Assembly (NCBI GenBank): GCA_945861565.1 | Contig: CAMAUY010000021.1 | Location: forward strand, 1 to 61,766 | Source: Akkermansia muciniphila | GTDB lineage: Bacteria > Verrucomicrobiota > Verrucomicrobiia > Limisphaerales > UBA9464 | Direction: 5' to 3' | DNA length: 61,766 bases | In this document: positions 8,950 through 18,454 of the stretch, piece by piece | How positions within the stretch are numbered: position 1 is the stretch's first letter | Layout: every line of letters begins with the position of its first letter | Notes under the pieces: model-generated | The model's database searches: none | Told to the model about the DNA's origin: nothing | The model's input: only the letters and a program-made list of their open reading frames with translations | Translations under genes and position numbers: made by a program

Positions 8950-9411
8950 TCACCTTGCCGGAGGCCATTCCACGCCGGCGAGTTCCATGGGCAACTGCTT
9001 TGGATCAACGGGGTAGATGAGCGAGAGGTCCATCTGGGATCTTGAGCCTTGCAGAAATTCCAATTCCTCTGGCGCGCCGATGATGAGCCAGAGCACTTCG
9101 GCGTCGGTGTCGTTGAACACCTGGCGCAACTGGTCCGGTCCGACCAGCACGCCGCCGTAGCGCGGCACGGTCAACGTCTCATCGCCCACGCGCAGGCGAC
9201 CTGTACCTTCCAGCACGAAATAAAATTCCTCCGCGCGGATGTGCTTGTGCAGCGTGTTCGCGCTCCGGGGCGGCAATCGCCAGAGCCGCGCGCCCATGTT
9301 CTCGCTCCCGGTGCACTCCAGATAATCCGCGTTCGGGATGCGCATCAAGTTGGAGGGCCGCCAAGTGAGACTTTCAGGCTTAATGAGATGGTGGCCTTGG
9401 AACGTCTTCAT
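8950..9411 (-). CDS. cupin-domain protein
   Basis: The 153-residue protein is a single cupin barrel: TLHKHIRAEEFYFVLEGTGR holds the first cupin motif (His-x-His, Glu), followed by GGVLVGPDQLRQVFNDTD, where the usual third His is not obvious, and VLWLIIGAPEE. It is likely a cytosolic metal-dependent sugar or small-molecule isomerase, oxygenase or sensor; the substrate cannot be inferred. It is a lone gene, transcribed away from the SDR at 9595 across a 183-base gap. Confidence 0.7.
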   Translation of the reverse strand: MKTFQGHHLIKPESLTWRPSNLMRIPNADYLECTGSENMGARLWRLPPRSANTLHKHIRAEEFYFVLEGTGRLRVGDETLTVPRYGGVLVGPDQLRQVFNDTDAEVLWLIIGAPEELEFLQGSRSQMDLSLIYPVDPKQLPMELAGVEWPPAR

Positions 9412-9594
9412 GTTTAATATAGGGGCAAGTCATTCGATAAGATGCAACGCAAGGTGACGCAAGAATGCCTAGCCGCGGAGCGTCAAGCAATAGCCTGCTA
9501 TGCAAGGGTCAACTTTTTCGGCGCACAATGAGTTCGATCTGGCATCGTTTGATCCTTTCACACAGGCGCGATTATTGCCAAGCTGCCCTCACCC

Positions 9595-10344
9595 ATGAAA
9601 CTTGAAGGAAAGATTGCACTCGTCACCGGTGGCACGAAGGGCATTGGCGCAGCCACGGCTCTCGCACTCGCACAGGCGGGTGCCGATGTCATCATCAACG
9701 GGCGCCGAGACGACGCCAGCGCAGAGGCGACGAAGCACGGCATCGAAGCGCTGGGGCGGCGCTGCGAATTGATTCTCGCAGATTGCGCGAAGCCGGCCGA
9801 AGCGACCCGGCTCGTGGAGGAGACGGTGAGGCGTTTTGGTGGGTTGGATGTGATGGTCCATTCGGCTGGCGGCCCCGTGAATGGGAGATTGTGCGAGATT
9901 ACGCCCGAGCAGTGGCACGGGGCATTCGACACGCATGTTCACGCCATATTCTATCTTTGCCGCGCCGCCATTCCGCACCTCAGACCAAAGCGGGAAGGAG
10001 CGGTTGTGCTGGTGTCGTCCACCGCGGGCATCCGCGGCGTGGTCACCAACGTCGCGTATCAGGTGGCGAAGGGGGCGATTCCGCAATTCGCGCGGGCGCT
10101 GGCTCGGGAATGGGCCGATGACAACATCCGCGTAAACTGTGTCGCGCCGGGTGTGGTGCGGACGGAATTTCACGCGGCAATGACGGATGCGCAGCGGACG
10201 CTGAACCTTGAACACCGTATCCCATTGCATAGCGAAGGCACGCCGGAGCAAGTGGCGAGCGTGATTTTGGAACTCGTGAAAAACGACTATATCACCGGCG
10301 AGACGTTCACGATCGACGGGGGATTGACGATGCGGATCGCCTAA
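9595..10344 (+). CDS. short-chain dehydrogenase/reductase
   Basis: A classical SDR of 249 residues. It has the NAD(P)-binding TGGTKGIGAA at residue ~11, the HSAGG strand at ~88 (NNAG position), the catalytic Ser in VLVSSTAG (~140), the AYQVAK YxxxK pair (~155-159), and the C-terminal YITGETFTIDGG. It resembles 3-oxoacyl-ACP reductase or glucose dehydrogenase-type enzymes. The N-terminal MKLEGKIALVTGG fixes the start. It is single or loosely linked to the sulfatase 131 bases downstream. Confidence 0.85.
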   Translation: MKLEGKIALVTGGTKGIGAATALALAQAGADVIINGRRDDASAEATKHGIEALGRRCELILADCAKPAEATRLVEETVRRFGGLDVMVHSAGGPVNGRLCEITPEQWHGAFDTHVHAIFYLCRAAIPHLRPKREGAVVLVSSTAGIRGVVTNVAYQVAKGAIPQFARALAREWADDNIRVNCVAPGVVRTEFHAAMTDAQRTLNLEHRIPLHSEGTPEQVASVILELVKNDYITGETFTIDGGLTMRIA

Positions 10345-10475
10345 TCGAGCAGACTTAAAAATCAAATGATTATCGACAACCGCCGTACCAGTGAAGCCAG
10401 CCAGGAGTAGACTGCAGGCACGGAGGAAACCTCGGATTAGGCACAGACAATCGTCATCCAAACATCATAAGCATC

Positions 10476-11936
10476 ATGAAAATCCTGATTGCCCGGTGCC
10501 ACTTCAACCGTGCTCATTCCGTGTTTCATCCGTGGCTTCTGCTTTCGCTCGCTTTGGTTGCGCAAACGCTCGCCGCCGCAAAACCCAACGTCCTATTTCT
10601 CTTCGCCGATGATCAATGTTTCGAAACCATCCGCGCCTTCGGCCACACCGACATCGACACGCCGAATCTCGACCGACTCGTCGGGCGCGGCACCACGTTC
10701 ACGCGCGCTTACAACATGGGGTCGTGGAACGGTGCGGTGTGCGTCGCCAGTCGCACGATGCTCATCACCGGGCGGAGCCTGTGGAACGCGGAATCAGTCT
10801 ACAAAACCACCGACAAGGAACGCCAGGCCGGCGTGCTCTGGCCGCAGTTGATGAGCCAGGCCGGCTACCGCACCTACTTCACCGGCAAGTGGCACATCCA
10901 GACCGATGCGGAGAAATGCTTCGATGTCGCGCGCCACGTGCGCGCCGGCATGCCCAAGGACACGCCCAGCAGCTACAATCGTCCGCCCGCAGATGGCGTG
11001 GACCCGTGGAGTCCCTACGATACTTCGCTCGGCGGCTTCTGGGAGGGCGGCAGGCACTGGAGCGAAGTGGTGGCGGACGATGCCGTGGACTATCTCGATG
11101 AGGCGAAAGGGCAGGGCAAACCGTTCTTCATGTATATCGCGTTCAACGCGCCGCACGACCCGCGGCAGTCGCCCAAGGAATACGTGGACAAGTATCCGCT
11201 TGAGCGCATCGCTGTGCCGAAGAATTTCCTTCCCGAGTATCCGCACAAGGACGCTATCGGCTGCGGCCCCTCGCAGCGCGACGAGAGGCTCGGACCGTTT
11301 CCCCGCACCGGACACGCGGTGAAAGTTCACCGGCAGGAATACTACGCACTCATCACGCACCTCGACGCGCAGATCGGCCGCATCCTCGACGCGCTCGACC
11401 GGTCCGGGCAGGCGGACAACACGTGGATTTTCTTCACCGCCGACCACGGGATTGCTCTCGGGCATCACGGTTTGTTCGGCAAGCAGAACATGTATGACGA
11501 AAGCGTGCGCGTGCCGTTTATCGTCGCCGGTCCGGGCGTGGCGAAAGACCGCCGACACGACGCCGCGATTTACTTGCAGGACGCGATGGCCACCGCGCTC
11601 GACCTCGCCGCCGCGCAGAAGCCCGCGCACGTGTTCTTCAACAGCCTGCGCCTGTTGCTCGACGGAAAGCAGAAGCAATCGAACTACGAGTCGATCTACG
11701 GCGGCTACCTGGAACTTCAGCGCGCCATAACGTACGACGGTTGGAAACTCATCGCCTATCCGAAGGCAGGCGTCGTTCGCCTGTATCACCTCGCGAGGGA
11801 CCCTCTTGAGATGACCGATCTGGTCGCCGATCCGGTGCACGCCAAACGCAAGGCGGAGCTGTTCAATCGCTTGCTGGCATTGCAGAACAGTCTTACCGAC
11901 AAGGTGGACCTGGCCGCTGTTTTTCCAAAGCGCTGA
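10476..11936 (+). CDS. secreted formylglycine-dependent sulfatase
   Basis: The 486-residue protein has an N-terminal signal peptide (WLLLSLALVAQTLAA) and then the sulfatase start PNVLFLFADDQ, with the metal-binding Asp pair. The modification motif CVASR, near residue 89, fits C-x-A-x-R, so the Cys should be converted to formylglycine by an anaerobic-type or FGE enzyme encoded elsewhere. GKWHIQ, FFTADHGIALGHHGLFGKQ and a long C-terminal region complete the alkaline-phosphatase fold. It likely desulfates glycans or choline-like esters in the periplasm. An IS remnant starts 18 bases after the stop. Confidence 0.88.
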   Translation: MKILIARCHFNRAHSVFHPWLLLSLALVAQTLAAAKPNVLFLFADDQCFETIRAFGHTDIDTPNLDRLVGRGTTFTRAYNMGSWNGAVCVASRTMLITGRSLWNAESVYKTTDKERQAGVLWPQLMSQAGYRTYFTGKWHIQTDAEKCFDVARHVRAGMPKDTPSSYNRPPADGVDPWSPYDTSLGGFWEGGRHWSEVVADDAVDYLDEAKGQGKPFFMYIAFNAPHDPRQSPKEYVDKYPLERIAVPKNFLPEYPHKDAIGCGPSQRDERLGPFPRTGHAVKVHRQEYYALITHLDAQIGRILDALDRSGQADNTWIFFTADHGIALGHHGLFGKQNMYDESVRVPFIVAGPGVAKDRRHDAAIYLQDAMATALDLAAAQKPAHVFFNSLRLLLDGKQKQSNYESIYGGYLELQRAITYDGWKLIAYPKAGVVRLYHLARDPLEMTDLVADPVHAKRKAELFNRLLALQNSLTDKVDLAAVFPKR

Positions 11937-11954
11937 TCGCTCAACGCATCCACT

Positions 11955-12126
11955 CCCAGTATGGTCAAAAATCTCATGCGGCCTCTCGGTAATAACATTT
12001 CAAGAGGCCGCCGAGGCGCTCGCGAGTCTGGATGTCCCCTGCCCTTTCACCGATCCGATCCTCGGGCGCTGAAAACAGGATCACGTTGCCCTTGCCTTGG
12101 TGATTTCGCTCCGCGTGGAAGTGATT
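11955..12126. mobile_element. IS copy B, end remnant
   Basis: About 170 bp are nearly identical to the left end of copies A and C: the inverted repeat CCCAGTATGGTCAAAAATCTC, then the transposase C-terminal region on the minus strand. Similarity stops abruptly near 12126, where the other copies continue. The following ~70 bases read in plus as LQEYEFALSRWREIEVRGR before a stop at 12192-12194, probably the tail of an interrupted native gene. Confidence 0.75.
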
Positions 12127-12287
12127 CTGATTCGCTGCAGGAGTACGAATTCGCTCTCAGCCGCTGGCGCGAAATTGAGGTACGCGGACGGTGACATTCC
12201 CGAGTGATGACAATCGACTCGGTTTTTCGCATCGGCCATCGAAACGGTCGGCAGGTGATTCCGCTGCTCGCACCACTCGAAATTTAA

Positions 12288-12644
12288 TTGCCCAAGGGTG
12301 GGCAAAGTAAGGAACAGTTTTTCCTTCTCTTGTGGCGATTCCAGCCCCTCACTTTCCGGGTGGGCGCAAAATCTGAAATTGGCTGGAACACTCCTGGGGA
12401 AGACGGCGTCAAACGTCACGTGTATGCTCAGAAGCATGGACGGGACTGGCTGTTCTTTGAACGGCCTCGCCGCAAGGGCCGCACCATTCAGTGGATTCCG
12501 ATGGAAAAACCGCCACTCTCCGACTGGCTCGAGCTCTTGGATTGCGTTGAACGAAGGGCCGCCCGTGACCTGCACCCGCCCGAAACCGCCGAGTACGTTA
12601 AAAAGCTGATCCGCGACCGTTTCCCCAATCACTCCTTCTCCTGA
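12288..12644 (+). CDS. hypothetical protein
   Basis: A 118-residue ORF opens with TTG directly after an in-frame TAA; no ATG occurs until codon ~72. The C-terminal half reads like a genuine soluble protein (WIPMEKPPLSDWLELLDCVE...ETAEYVKKLIRDRFPN). It ends three bases before the ATG of the C26 amidase, so the two probably share a transcript. No domain is recognised. The 12195-12287 stretch upstream shows nothing distinct. Confidence 0.5.
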   Translation: MPKGGQSKEQFFLLLWRFQPLTFRVGAKSEIGWNTPGEDGVKRHVYAQKHGRDWLFFERPRRKGRTIQWIPMEKPPLSDWLELLDCVERRAARDLHPPETAEYVKKLIRDRFPNHSFS

Positions 12645-12647
12645 GCC

Positions 12648-13412
12648 ATGGCTCGACGCCCGCTTATTCTTGTCACCTCGTCGCACCAGTCGTCTGGCGC
12701 GGAAATGCTGGACGATTCCATCAGCGTGTCCCACCGGTATCTTGACGCCGTGTTGGATCACGGAGGCCTGCCCGTTGCCATGCCTCTCTCCGCAGATGCC
12801 CGGGTTCTGGCCGACCTGGTGGATCGGTGCGACGGCATCCTGCTATCGGGTGGCGACGACATTGAACCTCGGCTTCATCGACCCGAGATTGCTGCGAAAC
12901 TAAGAAACAAGTGTGCGATTGCGGTACCCGTCCGCGATCTCATGGAGTTGTTGTTGATCAAGGAAATATTCCGAAACCCGCTGCCCGTCCTCGCCATTTG
13001 CCGCGGGCATCAGATCTTCAACATCGCCCTCGGCGGCACGCTGTATGTGGATCTGCCTTCCGAACGACCCGATGGATTGAATCACAGCCAATTGGATCGC
13101 CGTTGTGATCCCGCCCATCCGGTGGCCCTGTCGGCGGGCTCGCTCCTCGCCCGCCTGACACACCGCCGTTCCCTCGGAGTCAATAGCACCCACCATCAGG
13201 CCATCGATCAACTCGCTGCACCGTTCGTGCCGACCGCGATCTCTCCAGACGGCGTGATTGAAGCCATGGAATTCCGTCCGGCGGACCGCGGGCTTCTCCC
13301 GTGGTTCGCGTCCGTTCAATTTCATCCTGAGCGACTCTATGACCGTTATCGCGAGCATCGCCCGCTCTTCCGCGCATTCATCAACGAGGCGGCTCGATCG
13401 AAGAGGAAATGA
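12648..13412 (+). CDS. gamma-glutamyl-gamma-aminobutyrate hydrolase-like, peptidase C26
   Basis: A 254-residue class I glutamine amidotransferase-fold hydrolase. GILLSGGDDIEP (residue ~65), the nucleophile elbow LAICRGHQIFN (Cys ~111), VNSTHHQAID, and FASVQFHPE (catalytic His, followed by Glu) match the PuuD/C26 family. It likely cleaves gamma-glutamyl amides such as gamma-glutamyl-GABA from polyamine breakdown, in the cytosol. It lies 3 bases downstream of the hypothetical gene at 12288. No other puu genes are nearby. Confidence 0.82.
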   Translation: MARRPLILVTSSHQSSGAEMLDDSISVSHRYLDAVLDHGGLPVAMPLSADARVLADLVDRCDGILLSGGDDIEPRLHRPEIAAKLRNKCAIAVPVRDLMELLLIKEIFRNPLPVLAICRGHQIFNIALGGTLYVDLPSERPDGLNHSQLDRRCDPAHPVALSAGSLLARLTHRRSLGVNSTHHQAIDQLAAPFVPTAISPDGVIEAMEFRPADRGLLPWFASVQFHPERLYDRYREHRPLFRAFINEAARSKRK

Positions 13413-13452
13413 GACACGTCCATTTGTTGAGCTTCTCCATGAACCGACTCCC

Positions 13453-13551
13453 TGGGAGCGCTGGCATCTTGCCGGCGAGCCTGCAGAGAGGACGAAGATT
13501 CGCCGGCAAGATGCCGGCGCTCCCGGGTTCATGGTCCCAATTCATGTCCAT
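13453..13551. repeat. palindromic REP-like element, family 1 (copy 1)
   Basis: Inverted arms of 25 nt (13453-13477 and 13500-13524) match at 24 positions around a 22-nt loop: GGGAGCGCTGGCATCTTGCC against its complement. The attached flank TCATGGTCCCAATTCATGTC (13529-13551) recurs inverted at copy 3 (43929-43951) and degenerate at 60801-60832. It lies between convergent reading frames in a 160-bp gap and is best seen as a small non-autonomous or REP-type element. Confidence 0.75.
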
Positions 13552-13572
13552 TTTTGGAAAACCTTGCTTCCC

Positions 13573-14343
13573 ATGATCATTCAAATCCCCAGTCTCATCG
13601 CGCTCAGAATCGCCGCCGGGCTGATGCTGGTGTTTTCACAGGCCAACGCAGCGGCGGTTGCTAAGAAGTCGCCACCGGTCACGGCGCCGCCTGTGCCACT
13701 CTATGAGACGCGTACGAATCACGCCTTTGACGGTCTCGGAAAATTCTTCCTCGACCGTGAGATCGCGCATTACATGACCCACCACGGGGCGACTTGGCTC
13801 GAGCGGCCGGAACGGGAGGAAGAGGAGCAACCGTCGAGGCTCGTCGAGGCCCTGGCCCTGAAGCCGGGCGACGTTGCGGCCGACGTGGGAGCCGGCAGCG
13901 GCTACTTGTCCTGGCGCATGGCGAAGCAAGTTGGACCGACGGGAATCGTCTACGCCAACGACATCCAACCCGAAATGCTGCAAATCCTGCGGACGAACAT
14001 GCTAGCTCGCGGTTTGACCAATGTGATTCCGGTGCTCGGGGACATTACGAATCCAAAGTTGCCGACGAATGCCGTGGACCTCGCGATCATGGTCGATGTC
14101 TATCACGAGTTCGATCATCCCTACGAAATGATCCGGGAGATCGTCCGGTCGCTGAAACCTGGCGGGCGCCTCGTGTTCGTCGAATATCGAGGCGAGGAAA
14201 AGTGGATACCGATTAAACCACTCCACAAGATGACCGAGGCACAAGTTCGCAAGGAGATGGCATTGCATCCGCTGGAATGGGTCGAGACACTCCGTATTCT
14301 ACCGCGCCAGCACATCATTATATTTCGGCGGACATGGCCGTGA
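13573..14343 (+). CDS. SAM-dependent methyltransferase with N-terminal export signal
   Basis: The start at 13573 gives 256 residues; longer in-frame readings pass through the preceding gene and the repeat. Residues 1-27 (MIIQIPSLIALRIAAGLMLV...) look like a signal peptide. The rest is a class I methyltransferase: VAADVGAGSGYLSWRMA (motif I), VYANDIQPEMLQ, VDLAIMVDVYHEFDHP and SLKPGGRLVFVEYRG. A methyltransferase outside the cytosol would lack SAM, so either the leader is a membrane anchor or the role is unusual. Convergent with the aldolase gene. Confidence 0.75.
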   Translation: MIIQIPSLIALRIAAGLMLVFSQANAAAVAKKSPPVTAPPVPLYETRTNHAFDGLGKFFLDREIAHYMTHHGATWLERPEREEEEQPSRLVEALALKPGDVAADVGAGSGYLSWRMAKQVGPTGIVYANDIQPEMLQILRTNMLARGLTNVIPVLGDITNPKLPTNAVDLAIMVDVYHEFDHPYEMIREIVRSLKPGGRLVFVEYRGEEKWIPIKPLHKMTEAQVRKEMALHPLEWVETLRILPRQHIIIFRRTWP

Positions 14344-14381
14344 GGCACACGATCATTGACCCGATTCAGTCAAACATACCC

Positions 14382-15485
14382 TCATCGAGTAATCCTTCGC
14401 GCTCGCGCTGCTACCGGCCATGTCTCCGCCGCGCGACCGGCGCGCACCGCCCACACCTCGCTGTGCAACGCAACCGTCGGGCAGACATGGCGGGGTATTC
14501 CGTAAAATACCGCGCCCACTTGGAATTCGGCGGCGCGCGGGGTCTCGACGACAAGATGCTCTTCGCTGTGCATCACAAACACGGCGTCTTCCAGTCCCAA
14601 CAAGCGCACGCGCGGAGGCGGCATCTCGGAGGCCACGGCCTTGTGACCGAGGTCAAAACAGAGGCGATTGGAGGTCGGTTTGCTTACCACACGCATGAGG
14701 AGAATCGCCGCGTTGAGAAAATCGAGGTCGGGACACGCCTCCGCTTGTCCAAAATCCCACAGCACGGTGGTGCCCGCACCGACTTCCACCTGCGCATGCC
14801 GGGCGAGCAAAGGAAACGTCGGCGTGCCGCTGGCAATAACCTTCGGCACTTCCAACCCGTCCGCACGAAGCCTTTCAACGAGCGCCCAGACCGCCTGGAA
14901 TGTCTGCTCGGTGACTCTCCCGAGCGCGGCGTGATCGGAGTTGTGCAGATGTCCGTCATACGCGTGCAGGCCCGCGGCCCGAAGTCCGGGCGATGTGGCC
15001 AGGGGGCGATACACCGTCGCGGCATCCTCGGGCACGATGCCAGTCCGGTTCATGCCGACGTTGAGGTCGAGATATAAGTCGAGGGTGACTCCGGCGGATT
15101 GCGCGGCACGACTGAGTTCGGCAACGGTGCCGGGATTATCCACCAGTCCGGCGAAACGCGTCTGCGGAAATGCTCTTACCAGCTCGATGAAACGCCGGAT
15201 GCCCGGCCCCACGGGCTGGTAGGCGAGGAGGACATCGCGTCCACCGGCGGACGCGGTCATCTCCGCCTCGGCGATGGTGGCGGTCTTGAATTTCGTGATG
15301 CCGGCGCGCAACTTCAACGCGATCACCTGCGGCAATTTATGCGTCTTCACATGCGGCCGCAGCCGGTCGGCCCCGCCGGCGAGGGCAATCATGCGCCGCA
15401 AGTTTTCTTCGATCCGATCGGGATAAAGCAGCAGCGCCGGCGACGGCACGTCGACTTCATTCGTGATGCGAAACCAGTCCGTCAT
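14382..15485 (-). CDS. D-threonine aldolase-like PLP enzyme
   Basis: The 367-residue fold-type III PLP enzyme has the Schiff-base Lys in RPHVKTHK (~residue 49), DLYLDLNVGMNRTGI, GHLHNSD, SGTPTFPLL and C-terminal CPTVALHSEVWAV, the metal-binding His region of D-threonine aldolases and 3-hydroxy-D-aspartate aldolases. It likely cleaves a D-beta-hydroxy amino acid to glycine plus an aldehyde. It lies 42 bases downstream of the sialidase gene on the same strand, so co-transcription is possible. Confidence 0.8.
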   Translation of the reverse strand: MTDWFRITNEVDVPSPALLLYPDRIEENLRRMIALAGGADRLRPHVKTHKLPQVIALKLRAGITKFKTATIAEAEMTASAGGRDVLLAYQPVGPGIRRFIELVRAFPQTRFAGLVDNPGTVAELSRAAQSAGVTLDLYLDLNVGMNRTGIVPEDAATVYRPLATSPGLRAAGLHAYDGHLHNSDHAALGRVTEQTFQAVWALVERLRADGLEVPKVIASGTPTFPLLARHAQVEVGAGTTVLWDFGQAEACPDLDFLNAAILLMRVVSKPTSNRLCFDLGHKAVASEMPPPRVRLLGLEDAVFVMHSEEHLVVETPRAAEFQVGAVFYGIPRHVCPTVALHSEVWAVRAGRAAETWPVAARARRITR

Positions 15486-15527
15486 TTCAAGTTTGAGTTA
15501 AGGCGAGTTCGGATTCGCCGTGAAGTG

Positions 15528-17144
15528 TCATCGCTGCAAAAGTTCAGCCAGCGAGAACTTCTCGAATACCAAGTGGGATTGGCTGCCTTCATAAACGATG
15601 CCCACATGTTGATCGTCAACACGCGTCAAACTCGGGTAGCCAGCCCCCCGGCCTTCATCGAGCAACAGGTGATGCGATTTCGGCCACGTCTGACCGTCGT
15701 CAAAGCTGACTTGTAGTGTGTGGTGGGTGCGCCCGCTCTGGGTATGCGGGTTGGCGAACAGCAGGACGTGCGATCTCCCGCCGTCCGCTTCGGTGTCGAC
15801 TCGCAACAAGCTGCCGTTGCAGTTCGGTTCAATGAGGGTATTGCGATGAGTTGCGTGCGGCTGCCACGTTTGCCCCAGGTCCTTCGTCACGGCGACAGCG
15901 CGGAAACGCTCGTGATCGTTGCGCATGTTCAGCATGATCGAGCCGTCGCCGAGTTGGGCCGCCTGACACTCGTTGCCGCCGCTGAAGGCGGGCTTTCCAA
16001 CCATCCACGTCGTCCCGTGGTCCCGACTAATCATGAGGGTCGAGAACGTGGCCAACGCCGCCCGGCCATCGCGGCCCTGCACCGGCATTACCAACGTGCC
16101 GTCCGGCAGGTTGATCCCCTGCTGAGGCGACGGCGCGAGCAACCACCATCCCTCTTGTTTGAGCTCGCGAGTGAGATTTCTAGGTTTGGACCACGTGAGG
16201 CCATCGTCCCGCGAACGAACCATCATGAATTGCGCACTCTTGCCGATCTCGAATCCCGGTTCAGAGCCGTCGTCGTTCCATTGGTGCTTGCCCGGTTTGC
16301 CGTTCATCCACACGGCAAAACAAAAGATCTCGCCCGTCTGCCGATCGACGATGATGCCAGGATCGCTGCAACCATTCAATTCCTGCCCCAGCCCACCGTA
16401 CTCGCCCATGTCCATGATGACGCGGACCGGCTCCCAGTTTTGTCCGCCGTCCGTGCTGCGGCTCAACCCGATATCGATATCTTCCTGCAGGTCACGGCCC
16501 ATCCGCCGCCGCATGTCGTACACCGCCAACAATGTCCCTTTCGCTGACGTGGCCAGCGCCGGAATGCGATACGTGTGAACGCCGTCATCCTTGTGCTTCC
16601 GCAGCGCGACTCCGATGCGGTGTCGGCCGTGAGGCGAGGCATCGCGCGGTGTCAACGTGCCCGCCGTCGTCTGAATCGCGGTGCAGGTGGCCGCAACTCG
16701 ATGCAACAGATTGGCCGACGTCTTCAATTGGCCGGAGAGCCAAAAAACGTTCTTTCCGACTGGAAGCACCGACTCGCTTCGAAACGTGATTGTCGCGGCG
16801 GGCTTGGCAGCAGCCCCCAGGGGCGTCGCGGGCGAGAACTCGTCGTTGCTACCCGTCGAAAATAACCTGAGCGATTCCAAGTCGCCCAGGTCGTCCGTGC
16901 CGTCCAGTGTGAAATCGAATGACATTACGCGAGACTCCACTCCCTTCGCGACCTCCACGATCACGCGCGTGAGCGGCCCGTGCTCATTCCGAATCAACAC
17001 CGGATGCACGGGCTGCGACGAGACCGCACTCACCGTGCGGGGGGACGGGAGCGGCGTGTCGGCCGCTTCCAGGTCGTGTCGCCACGTTGAGAGTGCGATG
17101 CCGAGTGACAACGTCATGAGGAACAAATGCCTGAAGTGGTTCAT
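15528..17144 (-). CDS. secreted sialidase (BNR/Asp-box neuraminidase)
   Basis: With the ATG at 17144 the product is 538 residues, beginning with a signal peptide (FLMTLSLGIALSTW). An N-terminal region of ~180 residues precedes the six-bladed propeller, which opens with TYRIPALATS (the RIP arginine) and contains five Asp boxes such as STDGGQNW, SRDDGLTW, SRDHGTTW and FDDGQTW. This is the GH33 layout; it releases sialic acid from glycans or glycolipids outside the cytosol. The upstream in-frame ATG (17192) is rejected because it precedes a good signal peptide. Bases 17145-17397 hold nothing recognisable. Confidence 0.85.
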   Translation of the reverse strand: MNHFRHLFLMTLSLGIALSTWRHDLEAADTPLPSPRTVSAVSSQPVHPVLIRNEHGPLTRVIVEVAKGVESRVMSFDFTLDGTDDLGDLESLRLFSTGSNDEFSPATPLGAAAKPAATITFRSESVLPVGKNVFWLSGQLKTSANLLHRVAATCTAIQTTAGTLTPRDASPHGRHRIGVALRKHKDDGVHTYRIPALATSAKGTLLAVYDMRRRMGRDLQEDIDIGLSRSTDGGQNWEPVRVIMDMGEYGGLGQELNGCSDPGIIVDRQTGEIFCFAVWMNGKPGKHQWNDDGSEPGFEIGKSAQFMMVRSRDDGLTWSKPRNLTRELKQEGWWLLAPSPQQGINLPDGTLVMPVQGRDGRAALATFSTLMISRDHGTTWMVGKPAFSGGNECQAAQLGDGSIMLNMRNDHERFRAVAVTKDLGQTWQPHATHRNTLIEPNCNGSLLRVDTEADGGRSHVLLFANPHTQSGRTHHTLQVSFDDGQTWPKSHHLLLDEGRGAGYPSLTRVDDQHVGIVYEGSQSHLVFEKFSLAELLQR

Positions 17145-17397
17145 GTTAATTTTTCCCGCCGTGTTTGTGAGCCGCCGACCGCGGAGCGTCAATGAGGCAA
17201 GTTCAATCCTTGGCGACTGCTTTGCTTCGTTCCGCGGCTTTGCGTGCGAATCCGACCGCGTGGTTCGGTCGAGGAGAGCCGGAACAATTCATTCACCCGT
17301 TGGCAGGAGTAATGTGGGTGAATCTAGAACTCGTAAAGATCTTTGCCTCACACCCGACGACGACCCGTTGGGCTCCGGGCTAGAGAGGGTGGACGCG

Positions 17398-18387
17398 TCA
17401 GTTCGCACCGATCAATACCCGATAAAACATCTTAACTTCCGATGAGCTCGCCGGGGCATCGTACGACAAATCTTCATTGCCGGTCTTACGCAAACTGACC
17501 AACTGGGTCCACATCGCAAGATCACTCGATGCTTGGACCTTGAAAAGCTGGTTCGCTTCCCCGCCCTGGACTAATAAACGCAGTCCGGTTGGAATGAGGC
17601 GGGCGTTTAACACCAAGGGTTTTGCCGCCTGGACCGTGATCTTGAGCTCCTTGGCATCGTTTAGGGGCGGCTGCCCGTTGTCCGTCAACCGTACCGTGAT
17701 GATATAGTCACCGGGCGCTTGCTGGGTCGATGGAGTCCAAGTAAAGACCCCGGCGGCCGTGATGGACGCACCGACGGGAAAGCCGGCATCCAAACTGAAG
17801 GTCAGCAACTGCCCGGCATCGGAATCCGTGCCTCGGAGCGTGACACTCAACGGGTGCTGCTGAACCACCGCTTGGATGGGAATCGGATCGATTTGAGGTC
17901 GATGGTTTTCGGTGGGCTGCCCCGCCAGAATAAACAAATACGTCGAACCGCCGTCGAGCGGATTCGCCGTCAGCGTAAACCGATCGAGATATACGAAGTT
18001 TTGGTCGGACGGAAAGTTAAGCCGAACGAGGAATCGCTCGATGACGTCAATCCGGACCGCATCCGCATAGCCCCAATCCGAGGTGCCATCCACCGTACCG
18101 TTGATCGAGTAGCGGGCCGTGGAAGTTAGAACTTCAGCCCCGATATAAATGCGTCCATTCAGCGGCTCCTGCCGAGCCCAGGCTGGGCGTCCACCGACGA
18201 GGAAGAAGCCGGGAGGATTCACATCGATTCGAACATCTTCGAAGCCGATCGTCGCCGTGGCGGTTAGCCCTTCGATTTCCCCCGTGTACGTTAACTGCAA
18301 ATTCAGTCCCGCTGCCCTCGGCGAGGCGAGCACCGATAGCTCCATCAATGCCACAAGGAGCAATTTAGCCTTTGCCAGGGCGGTCAT
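17398..18387 (-). CDS. secreted Ig-like protein with C-terminal module
   Basis: From the ATG at 18387 the 329-residue product has a signal peptide (AKLLLVALMELSVLASPRAA). An N-terminal beta domain is followed by a cadherin-like/putative-Ig repeat (PIPIQAVVQQHPLSVTLRG, TPSTQQAPGDYIITVRLTDN). The end is the shared C-terminal module (LFKVQASSDLAMWTQL...KMFYRVLIGAN). It is probably an extracellular adhesion or structural protein; no catalytic motif is seen. The first in-frame ATG (18423) is 12 codons upstream and would blunt the signal peptide. Confidence 0.72.
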   Translation of the reverse strand: MTALAKAKLLLVALMELSVLASPRAAGLNLQLTYTGEIEGLTATATIGFEDVRIDVNPPGFFLVGGRPAWARQEPLNGRIYIGAEVLTSTARYSINGTVDGTSDWGYADAVRIDVIERFLVRLNFPSDQNFVYLDRFTLTANPLDGGSTYLFILAGQPTENHRPQIDPIPIQAVVQQHPLSVTLRGTDSDAGQLLTFSLDAGFPVGASITAAGVFTWTPSTQQAPGDYIITVRLTDNGQPPLNDAKELKITVQAAKPLVLNARLIPTGLRLLVQGGEANQLFKVQASSDLAMWTQLVSLRKTGNEDLSYDAPASSSEVKMFYRVLIGAN

Positions 18388-18454
18388 CTGTGCGGAGCGT
18401 GAGTGCTGACGTCGGACTGTCAAGGGCGTATTATGTTTGCCTCCACACTGGGCT

